Position numbers and translations under genes: made by a program. Below are positions 44,602-53,952 of a stretch of 64,000 nucleotides of DNA, piece after piece. The stretch lies in assembly GCF_003985155.1 (NCBI RefSeq), contig NZ_ML133688.1, positions 62,001 to 126,000 on the forward strand. The letters are read 5' to 3'. Under the pieces are notes generated by a model. That model saw only the letters and a list, made by a program, of their open reading frames with translations, made no database searches and was not told the DNA's origin. Source of the DNA: Rhizobium vallis. Its GTDB lineage: Bacteria; Pseudomonadota; Alphaproteobacteria; Rhizobiales; Rhizobiaceae. The first letter of the stretch is position 1. Each line of letters starts with the position of its first letter.

Positions 44602-46200
44602 ATGCGTTTCAGTCTTTCGCCGAAGTTCGGGAAGTCGGCCAGTAATCTTCTGGTTGTTGGTCTGCTGGCGAGTGCCGCAACGGGCTGTAGTTCCGATGTG
44701 ACACGGTTCGGCGGCTTGTTTTCCTCCTCAGGGCAGGATCAGATCACCACCAGTTCCATTCCGCGCAGGGGTGGTCCTCAGGTCGATCCGGTGCCACGCG
44801 CCGATCTCGGCGGCTCGGCCGTTGCCAGCCAGTCCGGTTACGGCAGCGGCAACGGCGCGATGGGTCAGTCCTATCCGTCGCGTCCGAGCTATGACCCCAT
44901 CCGCACTTCGAATTCGAGTGCACGTATGGCTTCCGCGCCGGTTTCGGTGCAGCGTTCCGAGCTTGCCGCGCCGACGGCAGTAGCACCCTCCCGCCAGCGG
45001 GAGAGGGAAGTTGCGCTCGCCCAGCCTTTCCCGTCAATGCCCCAGGCTGAAAAGCCCCGGCTGGTGGCGCCGGCCGCGCCGAAGGCCACTACCGATTCTT
45101 TGACGACGGGCACGACGCCGAAAGTTTCCGGCTGGTCGGCGACCAACGCCCCTTCCGTGACGCTGCGTCCCGGTGAAAGCGTTGCGATACTCTCCAGGCG
45201 CTTCGGTGTTCCGGAGAACGAAATCCTGCGTGTCAACAATCTGAAGACGGCATCGGCCGCCAAGCCTGGCCAGGCAATTCTGATCCCGACCTTCAACGGC
45301 GGCAATGCTGCCAAGGCGGCATCGCAGACGGCCGACCTCTCCAAGCCGGGCAAGGTGCCCGAGTCGCCCAAGGCGCCGGAGCAGAACGTCGCCGTCGTTC
45401 CCGGTGCAAATTCCGCCCGCGACAAGACCACGGCGAGCGCCGATTCCACCGGCAAACTTCCTGCCGGCGCCGGTAAGGATCCGAAGGCACCCGCCGGCTC
45501 CTATGTCGTCAAGCAGGGCGATTCGCTTGCCAAGATCGCCAAGGCGACCGGTGCGGATATCGACGATCTCAAGGCTGCCAACAATCTCTCGGCCAACTCG
45601 CTGCGTGTCGGCCAGGCCCTGAAGATCCCGAACGGTACCGCCGACACGATCAAGACCGCTTCGATCCCGGCCGAGAAGGCCGATCCGAAGCCGGCTCAGG
45701 CCGCACCTGTCCAGCAGACGGCTTCCATTCAACCGGCGCCCTACAAGGCGCCGACTGCCACCCAGACTGTCGATGATGTCGAGAAGAAGTCTGACGTCAG
45801 CTCCGCCGCGCCGGAATCGACCGGTATCGGCAAGTATCGTTGGCCGGTGCGCGGCCAGGTCATTGCCGCCTATGGCGCCAACGTCAACGGCAACCGCAAT
45901 GACGGCATCGATATCTCGGTCCCGCAGGGCACGCCGATCAAGGCTGCCGAAAACGGTGTCGTCATCTATGCCGGCAACGGCCTCAAGGAACTCGGCAATA
46001 CGGTTCTCGTCCGTCATGACGACGGTACCGTCACCGTCTACGGCAACGCCGATACGCTGAACGTCACCCGCGGCCAGAAGATCCAGCGCGGCCAGACCGT
46101 CGCGGTCTCCGGCATGAGCGGCGACGTCAAGCAGCCGCAGGTCCATTTCGAGGTGCGCAAGGATGCGTCCCCGGTCAATCCCATGACTTTCCTGGAATAG
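44602..46200 (+). CDS. LysM/LytM (M23) lipoprotein, degenerate peptidase (NlpD/DipM-like)
   Basis: 532 residues. A lipoprotein signal ends at AATGC, with Cys29 the lipidation site. Two LysM peptidoglycan-binding modules lie at about 185-230 and 300-346. The C-terminal M23 domain (about 413-532) has lost two zinc ligands: Asn433 replaces the His of HxxxD (NDGID), and Gln513 replaces the first His of HxH (QVHFEV). It is therefore likely a regulator of amidases, as for NlpD/EnvC, not a peptidase. ATG 44602 is preferred over 44575 because it gives a normal signal length. Confidence 0.9.
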   Translation: MRFSLSPKFGKSASNLLVVGLLASAATGCSSDVTRFGGLFSSSGQDQITTSSIPRRGGPQVDPVPRADLGGSAVASQSGYGSGNGAMGQSYPSRPSYDPIRTSNSSARMASAPVSVQRSELAAPTAVAPSRQREREVALAQPFPSMPQAEKPRLVAPAAPKATTDSLTTGTTPKVSGWSATNAPSVTLRPGESVAILSRRFGVPENEILRVNNLKTASAAKPGQAILIPTFNGGNAAKAASQTADLSKPGKVPESPKAPEQNVAVVPGANSARDKTTASADSTGKLPAGAGKDPKAPAGSYVVKQGDSLAKIAKATGADIDDLKAANNLSANSLRVGQALKIPNGTADTIKTASIPAEKADPKPAQAAPVQQTASIQPAPYKAPTATQTVDDVEKKSDVSSAAPESTGIGKYRWPVRGQVIAAYGANVNGNRNDGIDISVPQGTPIKAAENGVVIYAGNGLKELGNTVLVRHDDGTVTVYGNADTLNVTRGQKIQRGQTVAVSGMSGDVKQPQVHFEVRKDASPVNPMTFLE

Positions 46201-46221
46201 GTACAGCGTACCAGGAAGCGC

Positions 46222-46249
46222 AAAAGCCCGGCCATCCGCCGGGCTTTTG
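46222..46249 (+). terminator. Intrinsic terminator after the LytM gene
   Basis: AAAAGCCCGGC and GCCGGGCTTTTGT around CATCC. Confidence 0.85.
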
Positions 46250-46446
46250 TCATTTGGGGCATGACGCAATTTCATCGCATCCGGCTTCGACGCAAATTCG
46301 TCGTTGGAGATCGTTGCTGTACGCATTGGGGACATTGGGCGGATGCCGATGACGCATTCAGCCTGACGTTCGGCGCAGAAGGCACCTACTTTCCCCAAAG
46401 TTCAATTCACTATGCCTGGACCCAATTGGAAACGGATAGGCACCTC

Positions 46447-49422
46447 ATGACGAATATCGCGCAGATGCAGGAACAGCGTCTCGAAGCACTTCGACTGACG
46501 AAGTCGGGTGCGCCTGAATTGCCGTCCAACCCGTTTTTCGGGGTCGGCCCGATCACCGATGCGACCACCGACGAAGTGGATAGCCGCCTGCGGCGCATCG
46601 CCTTCGATGCGTGGATCGAGAAGACCTATCGCAAGTTCGACGACAAGGGCAACGATATCGGCGGCTTCACCACGGCCGAGATTTCCCGCAGCATGCACCG
46701 CGGTTATCCGGCAGATAAGATCCTGACCGACATGATGCGGGCGATCCACAGCTACTTCCATTTCCCGAAGAAGAACCGCATGGCGGTGGGGCTTGGCGGC
46801 GGCCACAGTGGCTACACCGTCTGCGTCCAGCATCTGATGAATGCCAACGACGCCAACCAGCGCGTCTATGTCGATACGCCGCGCCCGGAAAGCGATCCGT
46901 CTCGGGCAGCCGGCTTCTTCCGTCAGTCCTGGGCCACGCAGCTGATCGAGATGCAGCGCTTTGCCGAAAAGGGCTGCGAGAGCCGCATTCATTTTGCCGC
47001 CTCCGAAGGCGTGATCCCGACGGCCGCCGAGCTCTCCGATCTCGGCGTGTCGATCTTCGTCGGTGTCGGCCACGAGACCACAGGCGCCAACGCCTATACG
47101 AGCCGTGAGATCCACGAGTTGCTGAACTGGATCGACCGCGATCCGGCAAACCACCATGCGGTATTTGACGCCACGTCAATGCTCGGCGCCATGCCCTGGG
47201 AGCCCGAACTGGTCGACGCCGTGATGGCGAAATGCTGCCTGTTCATGCCGTTCCAGAAGGCGATCGGCGGGATCTCCGGATATTTCGTCGCCTCCTTCAC
47301 GCCGCATGCCCTGGCGCTTGTCGAGAAGAACCAGCAGGATCCCGCCTGGGCGATCCCGCGCCAGCTGAAGATCGCGCCGCCAATCGATGCGCGCCAGCCG
47401 CTTTCAGCCAAGCGCTCCGTGGATGCCGGGCCGTTCTTCGATGCCGGGGAAGACCGCATGCTCGGCGGCGTCATCAACACCTACAGCGCGCTCGCCTTTG
47501 CCGAAACCACGTTCGGCCTCCTGCAGTCTGAGGCGCGGGTCGGCTCGGTGGTCGAGCTCAACCAGCGCTCCGCCGCCAATCGGGCGGTGATCGACGAGTG
47601 GGTGAAGTCGCATCCGCTCCTGTCGCTGACCGTCACCGATGCCGAGCGGCGCGGCGCGGCGGTAACGCTCCTGAAGGTGGAGGATACCGGCATCACCGAT
47701 CCGGCCATCCATGCGCGCATCATTGCCCGGTCGAAACAGCTGCTCGGCTACGAAGGCATTACCCATCCGAATGGCGAATTTGAGCCCGGTCTCGACGCGG
47801 CGCGCTACGTCAATGCGTTCCCGGGAACGCCTGGCGACTACCGTGCCTGGGTCGGCGGCATCCGCGAGCCGGCAGATGTCGTAGCCCTCTTGGAAAACCT
47901 GCAATATGCCTATCTGCGCGCCAAGATCGTCGTTCTCGAAGAGGAACTGGTGAAGGAGGGCGTGACGTTTGACGCGCCCGCGACGGCCGGCACAGCGGTC
48001 CGCAAGGACGATCCGCAACGCGTCTACAAGGTGCTGATCGCCGATCTGGTCGGCCTGCGCCTCGGCGCGGACGGCAAGCCCGACCACAGCGAAATCCGGG
48101 CCTATATCGAGGAAAAGGGAGGCGTCTTCCATGCCGGCCCGATCGGCGACGGCGAGGCACTGGAGACGGGGCGCATCCACTTCTTCTATCAACCCGATCT
48201 CAGCACCGAGGCGGAAATCCTGCCGCAGACGGACAGGGGCCAGTATCACGCCTTGATCGCGGCGGCGACCTTCATCCCGAAGGCTTCCGTCTTCCCGCTC
48301 GGCGGCGTGCGCATCGGCGCGGGGACCGGCAACATGGGCTCGGCTTCCTGGGGCGGTGGCAACGGCGAGGGCGGTGAGGCTCCGCTGATGAATACCCCCG
48401 GCATCAACAGCCGGGCAACCGCCCAGATGGCGGTGAAGGCGATCCTCAAGGTCGTGCCCGATCTGCCGGTCGACAGGCTGCACCAGATGGTCGCCAGCGG
48501 CGATTTCGATACCGGGCGCCAGCTCAAGGATTTCCCGACCGCCAAGCTGGAGGGCCGGAAAATCGCCGTCCTCGGCTACGGCAATATCGGCCGCGAAGTC
48601 GCCAAGCTCGCCAAGGCCTTCGGCATGAAGGTGGCGATCTACGCCCGCCAGCATCACCAGCGCTGGATCGAGGCGGAAGGTTTTGGCTATGCCGCAAGCC
48701 CAGTCGAAGCGGCGACCGGCGCCGATGTGCTCTCGGTCCATATCGGTCTCGGCCGCCTGGATGCTTCAACCGGCGTTTACTCAAATGCCGGTGTCGTCGA
48801 CAGCAGGGTCCTCGACGCGATGAACGACGGTGCGGTGCTGGTCAATTACGACCGGGGCGAGGTCGTCGATGCCGCGGCACTCGACCGGGCGCTGGCATCA
48901 GGCAAGATCGCCCATGCGGCGATTGACGCCGACCTCTTCAAGGATGCCGCGACGGGCAAGCTCAGCGGACCGATGCTGCCCTACCTGCCGCTGGAAGAGC
49001 GCCACAAGGGTAAGCTGGAACTGCTGCCGCACGCAGCCGCCGATACCGATCATCCCTCGCGGGTGACCGGCGCCAAGCAGGCGGTCGACCAGATCTTCGA
49101 TGTCATCCGGTTCAAGTCGGTCACCAATCTCAAGGGCGACCTGCCCGAGGGTTACGCCTTGGCGGGCAGCCGCACGCCGGCGGGGATCGGCAAGGTGACG
49201 AAACGGGTAGTCGGCGAGATCGTCGACAAGTCGGAGCTGCTCGACGAGTTGCGGCGGACTTCAGAAAAGGTCGCAGCCATCGTCGGTGCGCTTTCCGCCA
49301 TCTCCGACCCGAACCATCGCGACCGGATCGTCGATCGTTACACCGGTCTGCTGGTCGAAAGCGCTGGGCGGCAGCGGGTGCTTCTCGAGCAGCTTGGCCT
49401 TTACGGACCGGCAGGAGAGTAG
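46447..49422 (+). CDS. Fusion: SerC-like aminotransferase plus SerA-like 2-hydroxyacid dehydrogenase
   Basis: A 991-residue polypeptide with two enzymes. Residues 1 to about 460 are a class V PLP fold like phosphoserine aminotransferase; Asp241 (FDATS) and Lys271 (PFQKAIGG, compare QKNIG of SerC) fit the cofactor sites. From about 510 to 991 it is a D-isomer 2-hydroxyacid dehydrogenase: NAD motif VLGYGNIGREV at 709-718, Arg803 (NYDRGE) and His862 (LLPHAA) in catalytic positions. The usual Glu of DVFxxEP is not obvious (DADLFKD). A Gly-rich insert precedes MNTPGINSRAT. No ACT domain. The ORF extends 62 codons upstream but ATG 46447 begins conserved-looking sequence. It may oxidise and transaminate 3-phosphoglycerate or a related acid in one chain; substrate unproven. 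Confidence 0.88.
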   Translation: MTNIAQMQEQRLEALRLTKSGAPELPSNPFFGVGPITDATTDEVDSRLRRIAFDAWIEKTYRKFDDKGNDIGGFTTAEISRSMHRGYPADKILTDMMRAIHSYFHFPKKNRMAVGLGGGHSGYTVCVQHLMNANDANQRVYVDTPRPESDPSRAAGFFRQSWATQLIEMQRFAEKGCESRIHFAASEGVIPTAAELSDLGVSIFVGVGHETTGANAYTSREIHELLNWIDRDPANHHAVFDATSMLGAMPWEPELVDAVMAKCCLFMPFQKAIGGISGYFVASFTPHALALVEKNQQDPAWAIPRQLKIAPPIDARQPLSAKRSVDAGPFFDAGEDRMLGGVINTYSALAFAETTFGLLQSEARVGSVVELNQRSAANRAVIDEWVKSHPLLSLTVTDAERRGAAVTLLKVEDTGITDPAIHARIIARSKQLLGYEGITHPNGEFEPGLDAARYVNAFPGTPGDYRAWVGGIREPADVVALLENLQYAYLRAKIVVLEEELVKEGVTFDAPATAGTAVRKDDPQRVYKVLIADLVGLRLGADGKPDHSEIRAYIEEKGGVFHAGPIGDGEALETGRIHFFYQPDLSTEAEILPQTDRGQYHALIAAATFIPKASVFPLGGVRIGAGTGNMGSASWGGGNGEGGEAPLMNTPGINSRATAQMAVKAILKVVPDLPVDRLHQMVASGDFDTGRQLKDFPTAKLEGRKIAVLGYGNIGREVAKLAKAFGMKVAIYARQHHQRWIEAEGFGYAASPVEAATGADVLSVHIGLGRLDASTGVYSNAGVVDSRVLDAMNDGAVLVNYDRGEVVDAAALDRALASGKIAHAAIDADLFKDAATGKLSGPMLPYLPLEERHKGKLELLPHAAADTDHPSRVTGAKQAVDQIFDVIRFKSVTNLKGDLPEGYALAGSRTPAGIGKVTKRVVGEIVDKSELLDELRRTSEKVAAIVGALSAISDPNHRDRIVDRYTGLLVESAGRQRVLLEQLGLYGPAGE

Positions 49423-49547
49423 CCGCCGTGGCGACGGATGAGTGCTGATCGTTCCCGGCTTCGGGCACCGCTTGCAAGTGCCCGAAGCCCTGACCCCGGC
49501 TGAAGCGCGTCGCACCGAACCTGGTTCATGCGACGCGCTTTGGCTGT

Positions 49548-50420
49548 TCAGGCCCTGTCGATGTGAACGCGCATGCGCCCGGCCAGATCCTGGATATACT
49601 GCCAGGCGACGCGACCGGAGCGCGCTCCGCGCGTCGTCGCCCATTCCAGCGCTTCGGCATGCATCTTGGCGCGTTCGAGCCCGAGCTTGAAGTGATCGGC
49701 ATAGCCGTCGATCATGCCGAGATAGTCTTCCTGGCTGCATTTGTGGAAGCCGAGCCAGAGCCCGAAGCGGTCGGAAAGCGAAACTTTCTCCTCGACCGCC
49801 TCCGACGGATTGATCGCCGTCGACTGCTCGTTTTCCATCATGTGACGCGGCAGGAGATGGCGCCGGTTCGACGTGGCGTAGAACAGCACATTGTCCGGCC
49901 GGCCCTCAACGCCACCGTCGAGCGCTGCCTTCAGCGATTTGTAGGCGGTGTCGTCGTGATCGAAGGAGAGGTCGTCGCAGAAGACGATTACGCGGTAGGG
50001 CGTGTCCTTCAGCAGGTCGAGCAGGGTAGGCAGACTGGCGATATCCTCGCGATGGACCTCGACGAGCTTCAGCGAGACGCCGCTCTCGCGCCTGACATCC
50101 TCGTGCACGGCTTTGACCAGGGAGGATTTGCCCATGCCGCGCGCGCCCCAAAGCAGCACGTTGTTGGCGGCATAGCCTTCAGCGAAGCGCACGGTATTCT
50201 CATGCAGGATATCGCGTACGTGGTCGACGCCGCGGATGAGCTTCAATTCCACGCGGTTCGGCCTCTTGACCGGCTGCAGATGCTGGCGCAGCGGCGCCCA
50301 GACGAAACAGTCGGCCGCATCCCAGTCGTTGAGAGCAGGCGCCGGCCCGGCAAGACGCTCGACGGCTGCGGCGAGCCGTTTCAGCTCGGCAAGAAGGGCG
50401 GTGGTGGGTTCCTCGGTCAT
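49548..50420 (-). CDS. DUF815 family AAA-like ATPase
   Basis: 290 residues. Walker A is GARGMGKSSLVKA near residue 88, Walker B is VIVFCDDLSFD, and an arginine-finger region SNRRHLLP follows. No membrane segment. The family is widespread and its partner is unknown. The start at 50420 (MTEEP) follows GAGGCC; upstream extension lacks coding character. Divergent from yajC. Confidence 0.88.
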   Translation of the reverse strand: MTEEPTTALLAELKRLAAAVERLAGPAPALNDWDAADCFVWAPLRQHLQPVKRPNRVELKLIRGVDHVRDILHENTVRFAEGYAANNVLLWGARGMGKSSLVKAVHEDVRRESGVSLKLVEVHREDIASLPTLLDLLKDTPYRVIVFCDDLSFDHDDTAYKSLKAALDGGVEGRPDNVLFYATSNRRHLLPRHMMENEQSTAINPSEAVEEKVSLSDRFGLWLGFHKCSQEDYLGMIDGYADHFKLGLERAKMHAEALEWATTRGARSGRVAWQYIQDLAGRMRVHIDRA

Positions 50421-50626
50421 CGCAGGCCTCCTGATCTCTTGCTGCGGCAATCCGCTTAGATCTTTCGATGCCGGGTAGCATGGCGTTTTACCGGCGGAAA
50501 GGTTATGAGGCAGCGGAATCGGTACGGTTTCCGGCTGTTTCTGTTGCATTCATCGAAGCCGTAACTATAGTCCGGCAACCTGAAAAGAGAGGCGGCGTTC
50601 CGCCGCCAAAGCCTGAGGAGTTTAGC

Positions 50627-50974
50627 ATGTTCATCACCCCGGCATTCGCCCAGAGCGCGACCGACGCCACATCGGCATTCGGTGGCTCCGGTTTCGAAAT
50701 GATCATCCTGTTCGTGCCGCTGATGGTCGTCTGGTACTTCCTGCTGATCCGCCCGCAGCGCGCTCAGGCCAAGAAGCGCGAAGAAACCCTGAAGGCGATC
50801 CGCCGCGGCGATCAGGTCGTCACCGGCGGCGGTCTCGTCGGCAAGGTCACCAAGGTCGTCGACGACAAGGAAGTCGAAGTCGAAATCGCTGAAGGCGTGC
50901 GCGTGCGCATCGTCCGCAGCGGCATTTCCGAAGTTCGCGTCAAGGGTGAACCCGTCAAGGCCGACGCAGCGTAA
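50627..50974 (+). CDS. yajC: Preprotein translocase subunit YajC
   Basis: 115 residues with one membrane helix (MIILFVPLMVVWYFLLIRPQRAQ), the YajC signature IRPQ-x-K-x, and a cytoplasmic beta-rich domain (VVTGGGLVGKVTKV). It binds SecDF-YidC. TGAGGAG precedes the ATG. secDF begins 44 bp later. Confidence 0.95.
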   Translation: MFITPAFAQSATDATSAFGGSGFEMIILFVPLMVVWYFLLIRPQRAQAKKREETLKAIRRGDQVVTGGGLVGKVTKVVDDKEVEVEIAEGVRVRIVRSGISEVRVKGEPVKADAA

Positions 50975-51018
50975 CAAGCGATAACGGCAGGCCGCCGGAT
51001 CGGAAGATCGTCGAGAGA

Positions 51019-53559
51019 ATGTTGCATTTTTCCCGCTGGAAAACACTTCTGATTTGGCTGGTCGCCTTCGCGGCCATCGTCGTCGCTGCGCCCAATCTGC
51101 TGACTGAAGCGCAGCGCGCCTCCCTACCAGGCTGGCTGCGACATGACCGCGTGACGCTCGGCCTCGACCTGCAGGGCGGCTCGCATATCGTTCTGAAGGT
51201 CGAGCGTTCCGATATCGTCAAAGACCGCCTGGAAGAGCTGGTCGGAAATGTGCGCAACGCCCTGCGCGGCGCCGGCATCCGCTATACCGGGCTGACCGGC
51301 AACGACCAGACTGTTACGGTGCGGATCACCGATCCGGCCGAGACGCAAAAAGCGGTCGATCTCCTGAAGCCATTGACTGCGGCTGGTGGACATTCGGGAC
51401 CTGAGGTCGGGTTGCAGCAGGCCGGCGAGGGTCAACTCTCGCTGCAGATTTCCGATGCCGGCATCACGGCTGACGTCGCCTCCGCCCAAACCCGGTCGCT
51501 CGATATCGTTGGCCGCCGCATCGCAGGGTTCGGCTACACCGATTTCCTCGTGCGCCCCGATGGCGCCGACCGGATCGTCGTGCAGGTGCTGGGATCGATC
51601 GATGCCGAGCGGCTGAAGAACCTGCTCAACCAGCCGGCCAAGCTTTCCTTTCATCTGATTGATGAGAGCATGTCCGGGCAGGAGGCGCTGAACGGCCGCT
51701 GGCCGGTGACTTCTGAGGTCCTCTATTCACTGGACGATCCGCCGGTTCCCTATCTCGTCGACCGTACGGCTTTCGTCACTGGCGCCAACATGGTCGATAT
51801 CCAGCCGGTCGTCGATCCGCAGACGCAGGATACGTCGATTGCCTATCGTCTTGATGCGGGAGGCAAAGAGCGGCTGGCTGAGATGACAGGGCAGAATATC
51901 GGCAAGCACCTCGCCATCGTCTTCGACGACCAGGTGATGTCGGCCCCGGTTATCGAGGCGGCAATTACGAGCGGCGAGGGCCGTATTTCCGCGAATTTTT
52001 CCGACGATGGTGTTCGCGACCTGGCGGTAATGCTGCGCGCAGGCGCTTTGCCGGCGACGCTGACGAGCGTCGAGGAACGCAGCGTCAGCCCCGCCTTCGG
52101 CGCTGAATCCATCTTCAGCGGCCTTGTTGCCGGCATCGTCGCCGTCGTGCTGGTCGCCGCACTGATGATCGCACTTTACCGCATTCTCGGCGTCATTGCC
52201 GTCGTTTCGCTTATCTTCAACCTGATCTTCATCGTCGCGGGGTTGAGCCTTGCCGGCGCCACGCTCACTCTGCCTGGCATAGCAGGCATCGTTCTGATCG
52301 TCGGCATGGCGGTCGATTCCAACGTGCTGATCTACGAGCGCATCCGCGAGGAGGAGAGAACCGCCCATTCCTTCGGCGAAGCCGTCGGTCGCGGGTTTTC
52401 GCGCGCTTTCGCAACGATCGTCGACGCGAACGTCACGATCTTCATTGCTGCCGTCATCCTCTTCTATCTCGGCAGCGAATCCATCCGCGGCTTCGCGGTA
52501 ACACTGGCGGTCGGCATCCTGACGACCCTGTTGACGGCCTTCACGCTGACGCGCTCGATCGTCGCCGTCTGGGTGAGAAAACGTCATCCCCGTCACCTGC
52601 CGAAGAGCCTGCTGACGCATCTTTTCGAACACGCCAATATCCGTTTCATGGGGATCCGTCGTTACGTCTTCACGGCGTCGGCGATCATCTCGCTGATCGC
52701 CATGGTCGCCTTTGCCAGCCTCGGCCTGCATCTCGGCATCGATTTTACCGGCGGCTCGCTGATCGAGGTCACGGCAAAGCAGGGTAATGCCGACATCGCC
52801 GATCTCAGCTCGCGTCTCAATGATCTCAATCTCGGTGACGTCAGGGTCGAGCCCGCCGGCGGCGGGGCGAACGCACGAATCCGCATCGCGTCCCAGGGCG
52901 GCGGTGAAAATGCCGAGCAGTCGGCAGCGACGCTGGTGCGCGGCGAGCTCGAGGAGGATTACGATTTCCGCCGCGTCGAGGTTGTTGGTCCCGCCATCTC
53001 GGGCGAATTGACGATGATGGCGACGCTTGGCGTGCTTGCGGCGCTCGCGGCGATCCTGGTCTACATCTGGATCCGCTTCGAATGGCAGTTCGCGGTCGGC
53101 GCCATCATTGCGACGCTGCATGACGTCATCATCATGCTCGGCCTCTTCGTGCTGTCAGGCATCGAGTTCAACCTGACGAGCATCGCCGCCGTGCTGACGA
53201 TCGTCGGTTATTCGCTGAACGATACGGTCGTGGTCTATGACAGGATGCGCGAAAACCTCAAGCGCTACAGGAAGATGCCGCTGCCGATCCTGATCGACGC
53301 CTCGATCAACCAGACGCTGTCGCGCACCGTGCTGACAGCAGCGACGACCCTGCTCGCCTTGCTGGCGCTTTTCCTTTTCGGGGGCGAAGTCATCCGCTCC
53401 TTCACCTTCGCGATGCTCTTCGGCGTCGCTCTCGGCACCTTCTCTTCGATCTATATCGCCGCTCCAGTATTGATCGTCTTCCGGCTGCGGCCCGATGCTC
53501 CCGATGGCGAAGAGAGCAACAAGACGGATGCTGGTGTAAGATCTGGCACGGTGGTTTGA
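51019..53559 (+). CDS. secDF: Protein translocase SecDF, single polypeptide
   Basis: 846 residues carrying SecD and SecF as one chain, which uses the proton gradient to pull proteins across the inner membrane. SecD part: DLQGG motif near residue 53, a P1 periplasmic head, then six membrane segments including GMAVDSNVLIYERIREE. SecF part starts near 545: DFTGG motif, a smaller head, and the final membrane bundle with SLNDTVVVYDRMREN. About 12 segments in all. Fusion is known in some bacteria, including rhizobia. It lies between yajC and the NDUFAF3-like gene. Confidence 0.95.
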   Translation: MLHFSRWKTLLIWLVAFAAIVVAAPNLLTEAQRASLPGWLRHDRVTLGLDLQGGSHIVLKVERSDIVKDRLEELVGNVRNALRGAGIRYTGLTGNDQTVTVRITDPAETQKAVDLLKPLTAAGGHSGPEVGLQQAGEGQLSLQISDAGITADVASAQTRSLDIVGRRIAGFGYTDFLVRPDGADRIVVQVLGSIDAERLKNLLNQPAKLSFHLIDESMSGQEALNGRWPVTSEVLYSLDDPPVPYLVDRTAFVTGANMVDIQPVVDPQTQDTSIAYRLDAGGKERLAEMTGQNIGKHLAIVFDDQVMSAPVIEAAITSGEGRISANFSDDGVRDLAVMLRAGALPATLTSVEERSVSPAFGAESIFSGLVAGIVAVVLVAALMIALYRILGVIAVVSLIFNLIFIVAGLSLAGATLTLPGIAGIVLIVGMAVDSNVLIYERIREEERTAHSFGEAVGRGFSRAFATIVDANVTIFIAAVILFYLGSESIRGFAVTLAVGILTTLLTAFTLTRSIVAVWVRKRHPRHLPKSLLTHLFEHANIRFMGIRRYVFTASAIISLIAMVAFASLGLHLGIDFTGGSLIEVTAKQGNADIADLSSRLNDLNLGDVRVEPAGGGANARIRIASQGGGENAEQSAATLVRGELEEDYDFRRVEVVGPAISGELTMMATLGVLAALAAILVYIWIRFEWQFAVGAIIATLHDVIIMLGLFVLSGIEFNLTSIAAVLTIVGYSLNDTVVVYDRMRENLKRYRKMPLPILIDASINQTLSRTVLTAATTLLALLALFLFGGEVIRSFTFAMLFGVALGTFSSIYIAAPVLIVFRLRPDAPDGEESNKTDAGVRSGTVV

Positions 53560-53563
53560 AAAT

Positions 53564-53950
53564 ATGGCAAAAGGCATAGAAATCCGCGCGGCGCATTTTC
53601 CCGGCCGCGCTCCGATCGATACTTACGGCAATGGCGGCTTCCGCTTTGCCGATATGTCGCATCGCGGCTCGATCCTTTGCCTGCCTTCCGGCATTTACGG
53701 CTGGGACATGGACATGTCGAAGCCGCTGTCACTCGAAAATTTTCGCCGCGTGCTGGATGAAGCTAGTGATATCGAGGTTCTGCTCGTCGGTACTGGCACG
53801 GAGCTTCGCCGCCTGCCCGAGGAATTGAAGCAGGCGCTGAAGTCGCGCGGCATTTCCTCAGATCCGATGAGCACGGGTGCGGCGGTCCGCACCTTCAATA
53901 TCATGCTCTCGGAACAGCGCGCCGTCGCCGCGGCTTTGATAGCGGTCTGA
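53564..53950 (+). CDS. Mth938/DUF498 protein, NDUFAF3 homologue
   Basis: 128 residues of the Mth938-like fold. Diagnostic text includes YGNGGFRFADMSHRGSIL, VLLVGTGTELRRLPEEL and MSTGAAVRTFNIML. The mitochondrial member, NDUFAF3, assembles the Q-module of respiratory complex I. It lies 4 bp after secDF and 2 bp before the squalene-synthase-like gene, so the three are probably one transcript. Confidence 0.85.
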   Translation: MAKGIEIRAAHFPGRAPIDTYGNGGFRFADMSHRGSILCLPSGIYGWDMDMSKPLSLENFRRVLDEASDIEVLLVGTGTELRRLPEELKQALKSRGISSDPMSTGAAVRTFNIMLSEQRAVAAALIAV

Positions 53951-53952
53951 CG

